DNA of 64,000 bases, taken from assembly GCA_944990035.1 (NCBI GenBank), contig CALYLX010000011.1, forward strand, positions 1-64,000, written 5' to 3'. The notes under the pieces were generated by a model. That model was not told the origin of the DNA, made no database searches, and was given only the letters and a program-made list of their open reading frames with translations. Below, in pieces: positions 25,001 through 35,665 of this stretch. The position numbers were made by a program, and so were the translations under genes. Numbering within the stretch: position 1 is the stretch's first letter; each line of letters begins with the position of its first letter. The DNA comes from Clitopilus passeckerianus (taxonomy: Eukaryota > Basidiomycota > Agaricomycetes > Agaricales > Entolomataceae).

Positions 25001-25405
25001 TGTATGGTCCCCAATTCCGCGGAATGCACCTTCCCTGGCTCGGGGATACAACCAGAGGACCTGAGACCGGAGATTGCAATAAAGTCGTGTTGCCGATTAC
25101 ACGACGATAGAATACTGCTATCTGACACTATTTCCTCAGGATCCTACAATGCGCTCTTGGAATTGGACAATGAACATGTCACCTTCCATGTGGTGTCGAA
25201 TGGCGAGGACATGACCTTGACGAGAGAGATCCGGGACTTAGCGCTACTGTGGACGCCTGGATTTTTCCGCTACATGGTATTTTCTCCCGATCTCCGAAGT
25301 ACGCTATACTGGGGCAGAGGCGTGGCTTTTCGCTGTGGCATCAGCGATGCGTCCTTCACAGTTTATGGTGACCATGTTAATGGGATATCCGTCGAGAGCG
25401 TATGA
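22037..25405 (+). CDS. NACHT/STAND NTPase (NLR-like), frame broken near 23.75 kb
   Basis: STAND NTPases act as ligand-triggered switches, and in fungi many control self/non-self responses. From ATG 22037 the protein starts MSSFKDKAKTKWKSFAG, then a helical N-terminal region (SIRALIELTSTIK, NLVKQINALQ, SDRVQQLIWSLQ) spread over small exons. The NTPase domain opens at TRLEVLRSIASWI, with Walker A GGAGTGKST at about 23245-23271, Walker B VVVIDALDEC, and sensor FLVTSRRTH. The conserved continuation DIHHNFQHELE...GLFIFAATAIKFI lies in a different frame after about 23745. A stop at 24692-24694 is removed by a possible in-frame 54 nt intron (GTTCGT...TTTTAG), after which another 236 codons stay open. 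No clear WD40, ankyrin or TPR sensor repeats follow. The class is secure; integrity is uncertain, so it could be a recent pseudogene. Confidence 0.8.
22571..22618. repeat. 24-bp in-frame tandem duplication in STAND gene
   Basis: Two adjacent 24 bp units (22571-22594, 22595-22618) share ATTTTCTCTCA and GATACTGAC. In the inferred frame they encode FSLNRILT followed by FSLRKILT, a duplicated eight-residue amphipathic unit in the helical N-terminal region. Confidence 0.8.
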
Positions 25406-27083
25406 CCTTCAAGTTGTATGTATTCTGACCGTTGACACAGCTATAACTGTACTGTACATAATAATCGATCTGCTCAGCGGGAGACCACATCTCCTTATGA
25501 TCCAGGACTGTCTAAAGTAACACTTCGGGGATACAGACCAACATGACTCCGTGAATAAACACATAGCGGACGCCTTCCTTTATGTATCGTCAGTCAGTTG
25601 GTTAGATGGATATTTCTTTGGGGCGGCTAGATTAGCGTGCCATCAAGCTAGAATCCAGTCAATACAACCAAGACACTCTTCCACGGCACCAATTACTCAG
25701 ACTCACGTAGGAACGTTCAAGAAAGTGGGTAGAAGTTCTTTGCTCAGCCACCTTTGTCCGTGCCTTAGTAGCTTCACGAAGCCTGTCAAGATGTTAGATT
25801 TCTGCTTGGGTCAAGGAGAACGTGGCCGCCTCGTGGTGATTAATGCATTAAGGCGGTTCACGCTTCGAACAGCCAGTTATCTTCGGCATATTTCAGGATC
25901 AAGGATGCGTTGGCTGAAGAGGAGAGATGAACCGGATGGATAAGTGTTGCGAGATGTGATATAAAGCAGGGTAGATCGTTTGAGCGAGTGGCCCATCTCT
26001 CCTGATTTTTCGGTACTGATAATCTCTACCTGAAGATCCGTGTTCAAGCGGGGAATACACCCCTGAGTGGTTCTAGAGGGAGTGGCCGAGTACCATACAG
26101 CAATGTGTGCGTTTTAGGGGAGTGAAGTGCGTGTTCTTACGTAGTGGGCCGGGATGTGCTCATCGCCAACTTAGCCGGTGAAGTCGTCATAAGGTGTTTT
26201 GTGACACTGAAGCCTTCGTGGTACGCACACTTGTAGCATGTCCGAGTCAAAGCTGTTCATTCGCAGCCGACTGGTGGACTGTCGTGCTCCAGGTGGAAGA
26301 CTTTGCCCAGGCCTCCAGGCAGCTTGAGCGCTTGCGTCAGGCCTCGTGCAGATAGCCTGGGTAGTCGGACTCGGAGATAGCTTTCAGTTTACTCGCAAGC
26401 ATGCCTACTTCCTTTGAAGGCTTCATTTCATTCCAGTACCCTGGTCACGGTCGAAAGCGAATGATAGCAAGGAGGGCAGTAAATCGGTGACGCAGCGCTA
26501 AGAGTAGGGCAAAGGACATAACTGGCCCTGAGAAGGCCTGTAGTTTTGACTGCATCTATTCCGATCTAGGGGAAGAGAAGACATAACAGATCGTTCGAGA
26601 TTACCGTGTCCGGAAAGCTGTGAACCAGCTATTAGGCTAACGATTGCCGCTGGCCGGAGATGGTGGGCAATCTTGATGGCAGTTCCACATACATAAGAAG
26701 AAAATATAAAGCTAGCTGTAGGTCCATGCTCATGGTCGCTGCGGAATCAAGCAGAAGAGATTGTCGTTGCCGTTGTTCCCAATAAGCAGTCATAGGACCC
26801 TCTGAAGATCGTTGCCTTCCAACCGAAAAGCAGGACAAACGGCAAATGAAGTGCCAAGGGTAACAGTTGTGATGGGCTCCAAGCTGAAACTCCTTTGAGA
26901 AACAGGATCACCGGCGTCAGCAACGAGCCGTGAGCATCGTCTATTCTATTTCTACTTGTAACCGCGTTGTCCCCCTGCCTGCCTCATTCTCGCCTCGAGG
27001 CCTTACACAACAGCAATCGATCGTTCGTCGCCGAAAGAAGGGAAAATTTACAGGCGAAGAACTAATTTATAGCTGGCTGTTGT
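25406..27083. other. Gene-free 1.7 kb after STAND gene
   Basis: No domain-bearing frame was found. The open frame at 25551-25943 has unusual composition, no introns and no recognisable motif. The sequence may be the decayed 3' part of the STAND locus or ordinary intergenic DNA with the promoter of the next gene. Confidence 0.4.
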
Positions 27084-29819
27084 ATGCACAATCACCTTTC
27101 CACCAGCGCCGGTGGCATTCCACTTGCAGTCTCCAAAGCACCAACATCACTATCGACATCATCGTCGCCGCCAGTCTCGACCGCAGGAGCGACTTATACC
27201 TCATCTGAACGTCACAGTACTTCTCAAAGAGCCCGCTCCTCCTCACCGCCAAGATTCAAGTCAAAGTCGAAAGCAAAATATCATTCCAATTCATCACCTC
27301 TACGAACGGATCCAATGACTTTCACGACCACCATGACTTCCACTCCTTCGACCTCATCAAAGCGCGAAAAGCTTGAAGTCAAGACCAATGCCGAGCCAAT
27401 CAGTCGCCAATCTAGCTCAAGCTCCAAGAAATCGAGCGGTTCAGGCTCGGTTCCCTCGACTCCACGAACAAAGCACGAATATCCTGCAGATATCTTGTAC
27501 GACGTTTTGGGAGATGGCGTCAAGCCACGTCGGTCACGATGCACACCTGAGTTCCTGGAACAAATCGCAAAGCACAGAGGCAGCAACATCGTGAGCAATG
27601 GCGCTGACAGTGGAGTCTCACTTCAAAATCCAGAACTGGCGGGCACAACCAAGCTCATCGCAGGCGCAGAGGCAGTTGAGATTTATCGAAAATTTGTCGC
27701 GTGAGTTCCATCTCTCTTGCACTATGAGACGTCCTTGTTGACCTCGGTTCTGCGCAGTGGTATGAGTATCCATGACATCCTGGCAACAATGTCGTTGCCC
27801 TCTCTGAAGAAAGCCCTTGGGCCCAAGAAACCACTCCCAAAAGTCGCATTTGCGGTTGCGACTGTTACTTCATCGGAGAAGCACGTCGTTGAGTACTTCA
27901 GGACATGGAGGGGACATGACTCGGTATGTTGCTCAACACCTTCTCAGTGATTCATATCATTGTCTAAACAGCTTTTTTACGCGCATACAGACACTTTCGA
28001 AAGGTATATGCGCATCTTTCTTCACTTCTGACCAGTTATTCACTCGCTTGCTTGATTTTGCAGAGGACTCCCGTAACCTCGACATCTCATTTAAGCGCGC
28101 TCGGAGGGCTTTTGACGCCGAATTCAAACGTGCCTCGTGAGTCTTACTCTGTCACCTGTCGACTGATGCCTAAGTGCTGACATTCCACATTCACAGAATC
28201 TACGGCAGCTTTACTCCTCCGTCCCCTACTCTGTCCAATCCTTCACTGGAATCATCTCCAGCTTCAAAGCGCCCTTCCGCCATCGACGTGCCCGCCCACG
28301 GTATGTGCCACATTTCCGCAGCTGAGGCCCGTGACTGATCTTTGTTGCCATGTGTGCAGATGCCAATGTCGACCCACCAAAGACCTTGCCGCGACCACCT
28401 TTGTATGTTTCATACTTTATTCCTGATCTCCCGAATGAGCAGTGGGCGCTGATACGAGTCCCAATCTAGATCGGCTACCGACAGTGTGATGTCGCTTCCA
28501 TTCTTGAATATGATCAGGAATGTACCTCTTGGTAACCGCGGTAAGTCTCTCGAACGTCTCTGGACTCTCCAAGAGAATGTGTAGCTGACTGCGCGATTTC
28601 TAGTCCCCCTGCGGGTAACAAATCCTGACCGCCTGTCAATGTACGTGATGCTCGTGTGTGATCTTGGAGGCTTCGAAGCTGATTGATCTATTTCTAGGGT
28701 ATCAGGGAACTCGACCTTGCCTTCGCCACCGATCACCCCTGAGACACCAACTTTCGTGTCCCATGGGCCACAGCTTGTGACAGTCAAGGAAGCAAATGAA
28801 AATGCAGAGAATATTGCACCTCGAACCAGGCACCAACCTAGGCATGCCGCGACGATCGATACCGCGACTATTGCCCGCCAAGGCTCGCACGTCAGCAAGA
28901 AGGACCCCGAAGATTACAATCTCGAGTTCATCATTGTCCTCCTTGAGGAAAAGATTGAGAAAAGCGGTAGAACATGGCACGGGTAAGTCTTCATCTCCGC
29001 ACCTTTCCCACTCTTTGAATACATTCTCATCAAACGTGTATGATGCACAGGCTCGAGAGACAGGTTTCTGCACGCCCAACCCATGCCCTTTCGCGTCGCG
29101 TCTCGCCATGGGATGGTCCCTTGGTCCGAGACAGTGGAATTACGTATAGCACTGGGCCTCGACCCCGCCCTCCGGTCAACAACCCATCCGCCCCGAATCC
29201 GACCTCATCAAAGTCCTTCAAGCGGAACAACTCGACACCCCTAGCCGGGCACCATCTCCCCCTTCCCCTCCTGCACTCCAAGTCAGGTTCCGCCTCAAGC
29301 TCTCGGTCCAACCTCCACAAGAGCAAACACCACGGCGTCGCGCCTACTGCGGATGAGTCGTCCTCCGACGAATCCGAAGACGAGCACGGAGGGTACGAAT
29401 GGCAGAACAAAAAGCCTGTTGTTCCATCTGCTGCTTTCATGCTCGCTGCCTCAGCTGCGATCGCAGCCGGCTCCACGAGTTCGATGTCCTCTGGGACTAC
29501 GGACTCGTCCTACAATACCCCAGCATCTGGGATGGGGGTGCCTCTCCCACCCATGCATCACATGTCTCCTGCTCCGGGGGTTCCTCCGGTGATCCCTCCT
29601 GGGTATGCTGTGGCTCGTAATCCATCAGTTGCTTCGGCATACTCGACTAGGAGCACCCATGGCGCCGGGATGCCCTTGGCCAGGAGTACGAGTGTTGGAT
29701 ATGCTACCCCGTATGTCCAACCGATGATGATGACCCCTGCGATGCACCCAATGATGGTGCCCTCAAGGGCTGGTTCAACTGCTTCTGGTTATCATCATCA
29801 CCATCATCACGTCTACTAA
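27084..29819 (+). CDS. Low-complexity protein of unknown function with native His6 end
   Basis: No known domain was recognised. From ATG 27084 (MHNHLSTSAGGIPLAVSKA) a Ser-rich head leads to a compact segment. That segment contains YPADILYDVLGDGVKPRRSR, CTPEFLEQIAKHRGS and, after an intron, IHDILATMSLPSLKKALGP. It continues with DLDAEDSRNLDISFKRARRA-like helical sequence around 28.05-28.14 kb. Several short exons between 28.2 and 28.7 kb carry Pro/Ser-rich pieces. Then come EDYNLEFIIVLLEEKIEKSG and a long Ser/Pro-rich tail with an acidic patch (ADESSSDESEDEHGG) and an Ala-rich stretch. It ends SGYHHHHHHVY with TAA at 29817-29819. The small-intron pattern and long open frames support a real gene. 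Exons between 27.7 and 28.7 kb are approximate. Confidence 0.65.
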
Positions 29820-30610
29820 GCAGTAGCAGCAGCCCAACTGTGCTATTGATTCGTTGAACATTCGTATACATATCTTTTTTTATTCGCTTTCTGTTCTAGC
29901 TCTCTTCCTCTCTATTTTTCTTCGTTGTGCTGGGGGTGAACTCTATGTGGTTATTAATGTAAAATATTCCAGGCCGAGCCGCTGTTGTAATAATCTGTGT
30001 ACTCTATTCCTTCACTTCGCTCTACTTCCATCTCCCATTCTCTGACAGCGTCTGCAATCATACGTTTACTTATTGATCATCTGCTTCCAATCTTACTTAC
30101 GAATACCAAGATACCTATATACCGTACCGGTGCTTCGTTGATACGTCCTTTCTTTTCGCGCTTTCGGGTTGAGGGGTCTTTTTACGAAGAAGCTTCATAA
30201 TACTGAAATACATCATAGTTGTAACAGGTGATTCTGATGTCACTTCAGCCTCAGATGACCTGGCCAGCGCCTGTGGTCACCAGGTTTGTGGGCACATCCT
30301 GTTCAAGGAATGTTGGCGCTCGTGATCATCTAGAAAATCTAGTAATCCGACACTTCTGGTGGACGGTAATGGTGTGTTGTCGAGAATTTTCGAACCTTCC
30401 AGGTGTCTTGAAGACTAAGCAGTCTCCCAATGTTCCCTCCAAGATATTAGCAATCTCTCGGGGATTGCAGGGTACGTGTCAGTCGAAATTCCGAGGTGCT
30501 TTGTGCTAACCTTACCATGACCGGGTTGATTTGCCCAAGCACGCAATCTTTCACATGACCAGGCATGACTTGCTCACCAATCTCATCGCTGGCGGCATAG
30601 CGCCTGTAAG
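29820..30610. other. Intergenic before thioredoxin array
   Basis: About 0.8 kb of 3' UTR and promoter sequence. Short frames at 29854-30045, 29997-30200 and 30228-30509 show no motif. The last 80 bases before the array share the element CCCAAGCA...AATCTTTCAC with the region upstream of the second thioredoxin. Confidence 0.45.
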
Positions 30611-30613
30611 CTC

Positions 30614-30675
30614 TATATAAGAACCCTCAAGCTGATAATCAGTTGCTCCAGCAGAACCCACTGATACCTCCTTCA
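30614..30675 (+). promoter_or_regulatory. TATA box and conserved leader of thioredoxin gene 1
   Basis: TATATAA at 30614-30620 lies 73 bp before the ATG. It is followed by a block (AACCCTCAAGCTGATA, TTCCAGCAGAACCCACT-like) that is nearly repeated upstream of the second thioredoxin at 31927-31986. The shared block argues that the promoter was duplicated with the gene. Confidence 0.65.
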
Positions 30676-30692
30676 CCACTACATCTATCAAC

Positions 30693-31176
30693 ATGGTCAA
30701 AGAACTCACCCAGATCTCTGAATTCAGAGAAGTGGTAAGTTTCTTACTTCACTGTATAAGAGGCTGATTACCTGACAAGCGGGCGCCTAGATCAACAGCG
30801 GCAAGCCTGTCGTTATCGATTTCTGGGCAACTTGGTGTGGCCCTTGCAAGGCCATTTCCCCGAAATTCGAAAGTTGGGAGAAGGAGTACCCTGGCGTGGA
30901 GTTCTACAAAGTCGATGTTGATGAAGCCCAAGAAATCTCTGAGGAGGCCAAAATCAAAGCAGTACGATGTCATTTTTTCATCCTGAATCATCCCGATATT
31001 GATTTGTTTTATATGCAGATGCCCACGTTCATCTTCTTCAAGGACGGAAACAAAGTCGATGAATTGGTCGGCGCTGTCCCCGCTAAGCTCGAGGTCCGTC
31101 GCATATTTCTTGCTTCTTGAGGAATCGGTCGAACTAACAACCATTATAGAGCTTGCTTAAAAAGGCCGCCCTTTGA
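30693..31176 (+). CDS. Thioredoxin (array copy 1)
   Basis: Thioredoxins reduce protein disulfides and are recharged by thioredoxin reductase and NADPH. Four exons give about 104 residues, the normal size. Exon 1 is MVKELTQISEFREV. Exon 2 carries the active site in VVIDFWATWCGPCKAISPKF. Exon 3 has the cis-proline motif MPTFIFFKDGNKVDELVGA. Exon 4 is SLLKKAAL with TGA at 31174-31176. Introns are 50-65 nt with normal GT-AG ends. No targeting peptide is visible, so a cytosolic location is expected. Two paralogues follow on the same strand with the same intron positions, showing tandem duplication. Confidence 0.93.
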
Positions 31177-31926
31177 TATGTGTCTAAGCCACCGAAATTT
31201 CGTTTATCGTTATGAAATAAAGTAATTGTATAGCTCCCGTTCTGGAATAGATTCAAGTTCTACCATTTTACTTCGCTATGAATCGACTCGAGTTAGGTGC
31301 TGGTGACCATCATGTTTAACTATAAAACTGTTCGGATTTGGACTTGAAGATTGATTTCTAAAGCCGAGAAGACGGCTGGCATTGCCTGTGCCTTAGAGGT
31401 TCCGTAACCCGTCCAAACCGACGTGACTATGCTGTGAGAACTCTGACCCAACCTTACAAAGTTACGTTGACAAGAGCTGTCAAGTCCTCTTCAGGAAATG
31501 ATCGCAATGCCAACTTGGGCAGGCTGCAGCTCTTTATTCCAGCCATAAGTTACACCCTTTGGACCCAGGGCTGTAGTAGCACTCTACGTTCAGCCGTTCC
31601 AATGGATATAAAAAACTCGCACAGGCGCAACTGCATACCCGGGCCCCGACAGTGCCAGTGCATGGATGCTCCGACTACTATCTGCCGTTCAATATACAAA
31701 ATGTTGTTGAACTTGTTTTTGACTCTTCCCACTGCCAGTTAACCAGCTTTGGTACTAAATCGGGTTCTGTGGGATTTTATTCGGCTGTGTTGGGTTTACC
31801 CAAGCATTTAATCTTTCACCTGTCGAGACATGGGAGTTGACTTGTGGTGCTCGCATAGTCGGGTACAATTTAACCAATAACTAATGACCAATCTCATCGT
31901 AGGCTCTACACCGCCAAGGGGGCCTG
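31177..31926. other. Intergenic between thioredoxin copies 1 and 2
   Basis: About 750 bp with a 3' UTR and upstream sequence. The frame at 31434-31742 has no domain. No repeat or RNA gene was noticed. Confidence 0.45.
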
Positions 31927-31986
31927 TATAAAAACCCTCAGGCTGATACTCACTTGTTCCAGCAGAACCCACTAATACGTCCTTCT
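31927..31986 (+). promoter_or_regulatory. TATA box and conserved leader of thioredoxin gene 2
   Basis: TATAAAAA at 31927-31934 is followed by AACCCTCAGGCTGATACTCA and TTCCAGCAGAACCCACTAAT. This matches the block upstream of copy 1 at the same distance from the ATG. Confidence 0.65.
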
Positions 31987-32002
31987 CCATTCCCATATCA
32001 AC

Positions 32003-32475
32003 ATGGTTCAAGACCTTCATAGCATTCCCGAATACAAGCAAGCGGTAAGTTACTCGACTCACCATGGAGGAAGTTAGCTGACAAGTATACGATAAGATCG
32101 CCGGCGACGAGCATGTTGTTGTCGATTTTTGGGCTGAATGGTGTGGCCCTTGCAAGTTCATGAATGATTATTTCGACGAGTACGAGCCCGAGTATCCTGC
32201 CATCAAGTTCTACAGAGTCAATATCGATGAGGTTCAAGGCGTCGCTGAGGAGGCTGGAGTCAGCCAGGCACGTCGATCTTTTTTATTCTCAACCGTCCTG
32301 ATATTGAATTGTTTTCATCCAGTTGCCCACGTTCTTGCTCTTCAAGGATGGACAAGAGGCCGGGAAATGGATCGGCGCCGGCCCCACGTACCTCAAGGCT
32401 CGTCGCTGATTTCTCGACGTCTTGGAGGACTGATTGAGCTAACAGACATTATAGGAATTACTCGACAGCGCCTGA
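32003..32475 (+). CDS. Thioredoxin (array copy 2)
   Basis: Same four-exon plan as copy 1, about 102 residues. Exon 1 is MVQDLHSIPEYKQA. Exon 2 has VVVDFWAEWCGPCKFMNDYF with the intact WCGPC active site. Exon 3 has LPTFLLFKDGQEAGKWIGAG with the cis-proline. Exon 4 is short, ELLDSA, with TGA at 32473-32475. The helix after the active site (NDYFDEYEPEYPAIKFYRVN) is more acidic than in copy 1 and lacks the usual Pro-x-hydrophobic there. The final helix is shorter than in copies 1 and 3, which may change stability or partners (inference). Confidence 0.9.
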
Positions 32476-33053
32476 TCGGTGTCAAAGCTGCTGAAATCCT
32501 GTTTCTCATCTCTAATCAAAATAATTGTATACCTCGTCCTCTGGAATAAACTCTATCGCTTGCATTCCAGAAATTCGAGTACTCAAGTGTGTATTTCAAC
32601 CGTGACTTGGAGAAGGTTCAAACTTGGACTTTCACCGGAGGTGCACTATTTCTTTTCGTCTCCTGGGTCATAGTGAATATCTCTTCCATGACCACTGAGA
32701 GAAGGCGTCCTTCTACCAGTTGACGGACCCGCTTTCGAAGCCCCATCGGCTAGCTACGCGTTCTTCTTGCTCCAACCATGTGGCTAGTTGTCAGCATATC
32801 TGTACCTTGACTTTTGGCACCGCTAGTCAGCTGAACGGAGGCGGGGTGGACTGTAATTTTTCTGTGGCAAGCATGTTAATTAAGGGGCCGTTGCATGACA
32901 TCCGTCGCGAGAAGCTGTACTGCGAATAGATTGCCGCTGCCGTTCCCGCACCACCTGACAAGGAGGCGAATGGAGGTACGAAGTCAGACGAGATGGATAT
33001 CATCAGCCACGGGACCTTCGAGCTCTTGAGCCTTCCCACAAACTATACTAACC
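32476..33053. other. Intergenic between thioredoxin copies 2 and 3
   Basis: About 580 bp. The promoter block shared by copies 1 and 2 was not seen here, so copy 3 appears to have its own control region. No other gene is visible. Confidence 0.45.
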
Positions 33054-33554
33054 ATGGCAGCTCAATCGATTGAAAGCTTTCCCGAATTTCAGAAAATAGT
33101 ATGTCCCCTGTGTCCCAAAGAACGAAAGCCTCGAACCAACGATCTCCTTTGCTCAGATAAACAGCGGTAAACCCGTGGTGGTCGACTTTTGGGCACAGTG
33201 GTGTGGACCATGCAAAGCCATGCTCCCGGTCTTTGATGAACTGTCCGGATCCACAAATGGCGTCGACTTCTACAAGGTGAACATCGACGCGTTAGACGAC
33301 ATCGCGCAAGAGGTTGGGGTCAGAACGGTAAGGGATTGGACTGATCTGTCGGCAAAATTTTAAAGAGGCTGACGAGGTTCTTGTCCAAGATACCGGCTTT
33401 CATGCTGTTCAAAGATGGGAATAAGATCAGGGAACACGTAGGTGCTAATCGCGAGCTGTTAGAGGTAAGAGCAAGGGCTGCCGATTATACCGAGATTGCT
33501 TGGTGCTAAGATGCTCCTCAGGTCCTCGTGAATGAGGGGAAGCGTTTGGCATAG
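33054..33554 (+). CDS. Thioredoxin (array copy 3)
   Basis: Four exons give about 107 residues. Exon 1 is MAAQSIESFPEFQKI. Exon 2 has VVVDFWAQWCGPCKAMLPVF, closest to textbook thioredoxin with the conserved Pro after the active site. Exon 3 has IPAFMLFKDGNKIREHVGAN. Exon 4 is VLVNEGKRLA with TAG at 33552-33554. Intron positions equal those of copies 1 and 2. The intact C-terminal helix and consensus residues suggest this is a fully active, possibly ancestral copy (inference). Confidence 0.92.
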
Positions 33555-33681
33555 TGGCACGGAAGGCTCGGCAGATATTCGGCGGAAGGCTACGTCTGAG
33601 GCGCGATAGTTAATTTACAATCGTAGTATACATGGGACCAAGTTTCGGACGCGATTAGCACCTATACCTGACATGCCGTCG

Positions 33682-34272
33682 TTATTTTCTAACATCTTCA
33701 TCTCCCGAGAACCGCCTTTGTTCATCCTCTGCGATAAAGATCTTGGTTCCCATCATAATAATTTGATTATCAGAAAGTGGCGATGGAATCTTCTCACCTC
33801 AACCTCGGTATCTAGTTTTCGGACGTCAGTCATTACTTGGATGATCTCACGAGAAAGGCCCAACCACATGGCCTGGCATTCGGCGGAGAATGACTCTGAT
33901 GCCCGAATAGATTTTTGGCGGAGACTAGCCGAACGACGACGAAGCCTATTCGAGGGATGTTAGCTTGGTAGCAATGAAGAGGATTTCGCGGGTGCGTAAC
34001 CTGTTCAATTCATAGTGTAGATGCGCTATAGTTCGAGTGCCGTCCAGGCCGTCTGAGAGTTTTCGCAGTTTGAGCTTAACAGCCTGGACGGCTTTGTCGA
34101 GGTCGCAAGCAAGCTTCTTCGGTCGGTAGTGGCCCGCCAACCGGTGAATTATCGCAGTGACGAGAGACAAGCAAAGAACAGTGTATACCAAGGTGTCGGT
34201 TGGGAGCAAGTTGAGAAGGATAACCCCTGCGAGCGTAAGGGGATTTGCTGAGATGCAATTGAGGTCTGACAT
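33682..34272 (-). CDS. Small membrane-anchored coiled-coil protein of agaric type
   Basis: No function is known. From ATG 34272 the protein starts MSDLNCISANPLTLAG and has two hydrophobic stretches (GVILLNLLPTDTLVYTVLCL, then SLVTAIIHRLAGH), enough for a hairpin or one long membrane segment. A basic helical part follows (LDKAVQAVKLKLRKLSD). Two introns are inferred: a 55 nt one (AACAG|GTTACG...GAATAG) and one starting GAG|GTGAGAAG. The second joins VRKLDTEVE to IFIAEDEQRRFSGDEDVRK, ending at TAA 33682-33684. From memory of the group, mushroom genomes carry many such short single-anchor helical proteins of unknown role. The frame logic is good, but no family name can be given. Confidence 0.6.
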
Positions 34273-34955
34273 GTGGGAGTCTGAGGAAACTCTCCCCCCA
34301 CTGGGATACCTGTTTTATAGGCACGAGAGATAGATGTCCACCTGTCGGGGGGCCCGGGTCGCAACATGGTAGAAGCTGTCCAGTTGATAAACGTTAGCGT
34401 TTAAAGTTTTTGATAAGTATCATGCTTTTTAATTATGGAGATGCGTGGAAGAAGGGAAATGATAAAGTTTAGCACATCTCAATGGCTGCTGTGCCACTAA
34501 GACAGCGACAGATTTGATTGCTAGCCAGGATATACAGTAACTCACCTGAATCCAATCCTTCTTATTCTTGTTATATCCAGTTCTCCGGGCTCGGGACTCA
34601 GCCTAGGATTCCAGATCGAGGGGCTCGACTGGCCAACGACAAAGCATTGAGATTTACCCGAAAGACAGAGGAGGCTTTGTGTAGAAGGAGAACCATGCCG
34701 TGGGCTACCTGGCAGTTCCTGTCGGATTAACCTTGCATCAGAGGCAATTAACCCTCGAGCCGGTAGCGGTGCGGCGAGCTCCTAAGAACATATTTCGGGA
34801 CATGTCTACCAAAACTAGGTGTGTTATGACGGTTTCCTGTCGAAGGTGCTGTGAAGGACATTAGGAGATTTTCTGGGAAGTTTACATTGCCGATGGTAGT
34901 GCGTGAGAGCACGAGCATTGTCTCCGGGTCAGTCGCAAGCATAGCTATGTGGCGT

Positions 34956-35579
34956 TCACGCACATTGTAGTGCGGAGAGTTCCTTGACCTGCTTGACAGC
35001 AACTGGATCACAAGTCAGACAGACGTTGCTAAAAGGAATATCTAGAGTTGCGAGTGCATCTGATTGACTGGAGCCTTGGATAAGCGCAGCATGGATCCGT
35101 ACTACGTGAGTGAGCCCAGTGGACAGGTTCACAGCGCCAATCTGTCGAACCAGCTCGCTTCTTGCGCGAGGTCTTGGCTCACAAGATGATGTCAAGCGAA
35201 ATTTTACAATGTAGCCAGTCGCATGACATGTCTCCAGAGAAGAATCCCCGAAAACATAAACAAGTCCTTCGGAGTCCCTAACCCTCGTTGCTCGGAAGAT
35301 ACAGCCAGAAAGAATCAACCAACTTGAACTATCTCAGTCCATCGAGCATTGGCTGAGCAAGGTCCCTTGTTTGGATTGGGGTAGTAGTAGGTGATGTAGA
35401 TTTCCCACGTATTACTTGATAACAGAGCCAGCAAGTGAGCCCTGAATCTTCGAATGAAGCTGGAAGGAAGGAAACAACTAGATTGTGGGTGCTCACATTG
35501 GTAGTAGCGCAAGATCCCGTGAAGCGTCGTGATTGCCTTTTTTGGAAACCCGACAATGACTTCGTGGGAATAATTGCAT
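34956..35579 (-). CDS. Hypothetical protein, unknown family
   Basis: This is a tentative model. ATG 35579 gives MQLFPRSHCRVSKKGNHDAS, then an intron (GTGAGCACC...GATTCAG) leading to AHLLALLSSNTWEIYITYYY. A second possible intron ends just before VRDSEGLVYVFGDSSLE; a long open part (HATGYIVKFRLTSSCEPRPR) follows to TGA at 34956-34958. No domain was recognised. An overlapping frame at 34748-35011 continues with LATDPETMLVLSRTTIG, so the end may lie further on or the gene may be frameshifted. It diverges from the TPR-like gene at 35666 with under 100 bp between the starts. Confidence 0.3.
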
Positions 35580-35665
35580 TTTGCGAGTGATCGCTAAGGG
35601 CCGTCACTTTTGGCTGGCTGCTCAACGTCTACGACGGCGGTGACGACTACAACACTTTTTACGCT

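Noticed and set aside
25551..25943. 130-codon open frame on the plus strand after the STAND gene
   Set aside because: No introns, domain or conserved motif, and composition unlike neighbouring proteins; probably chance.
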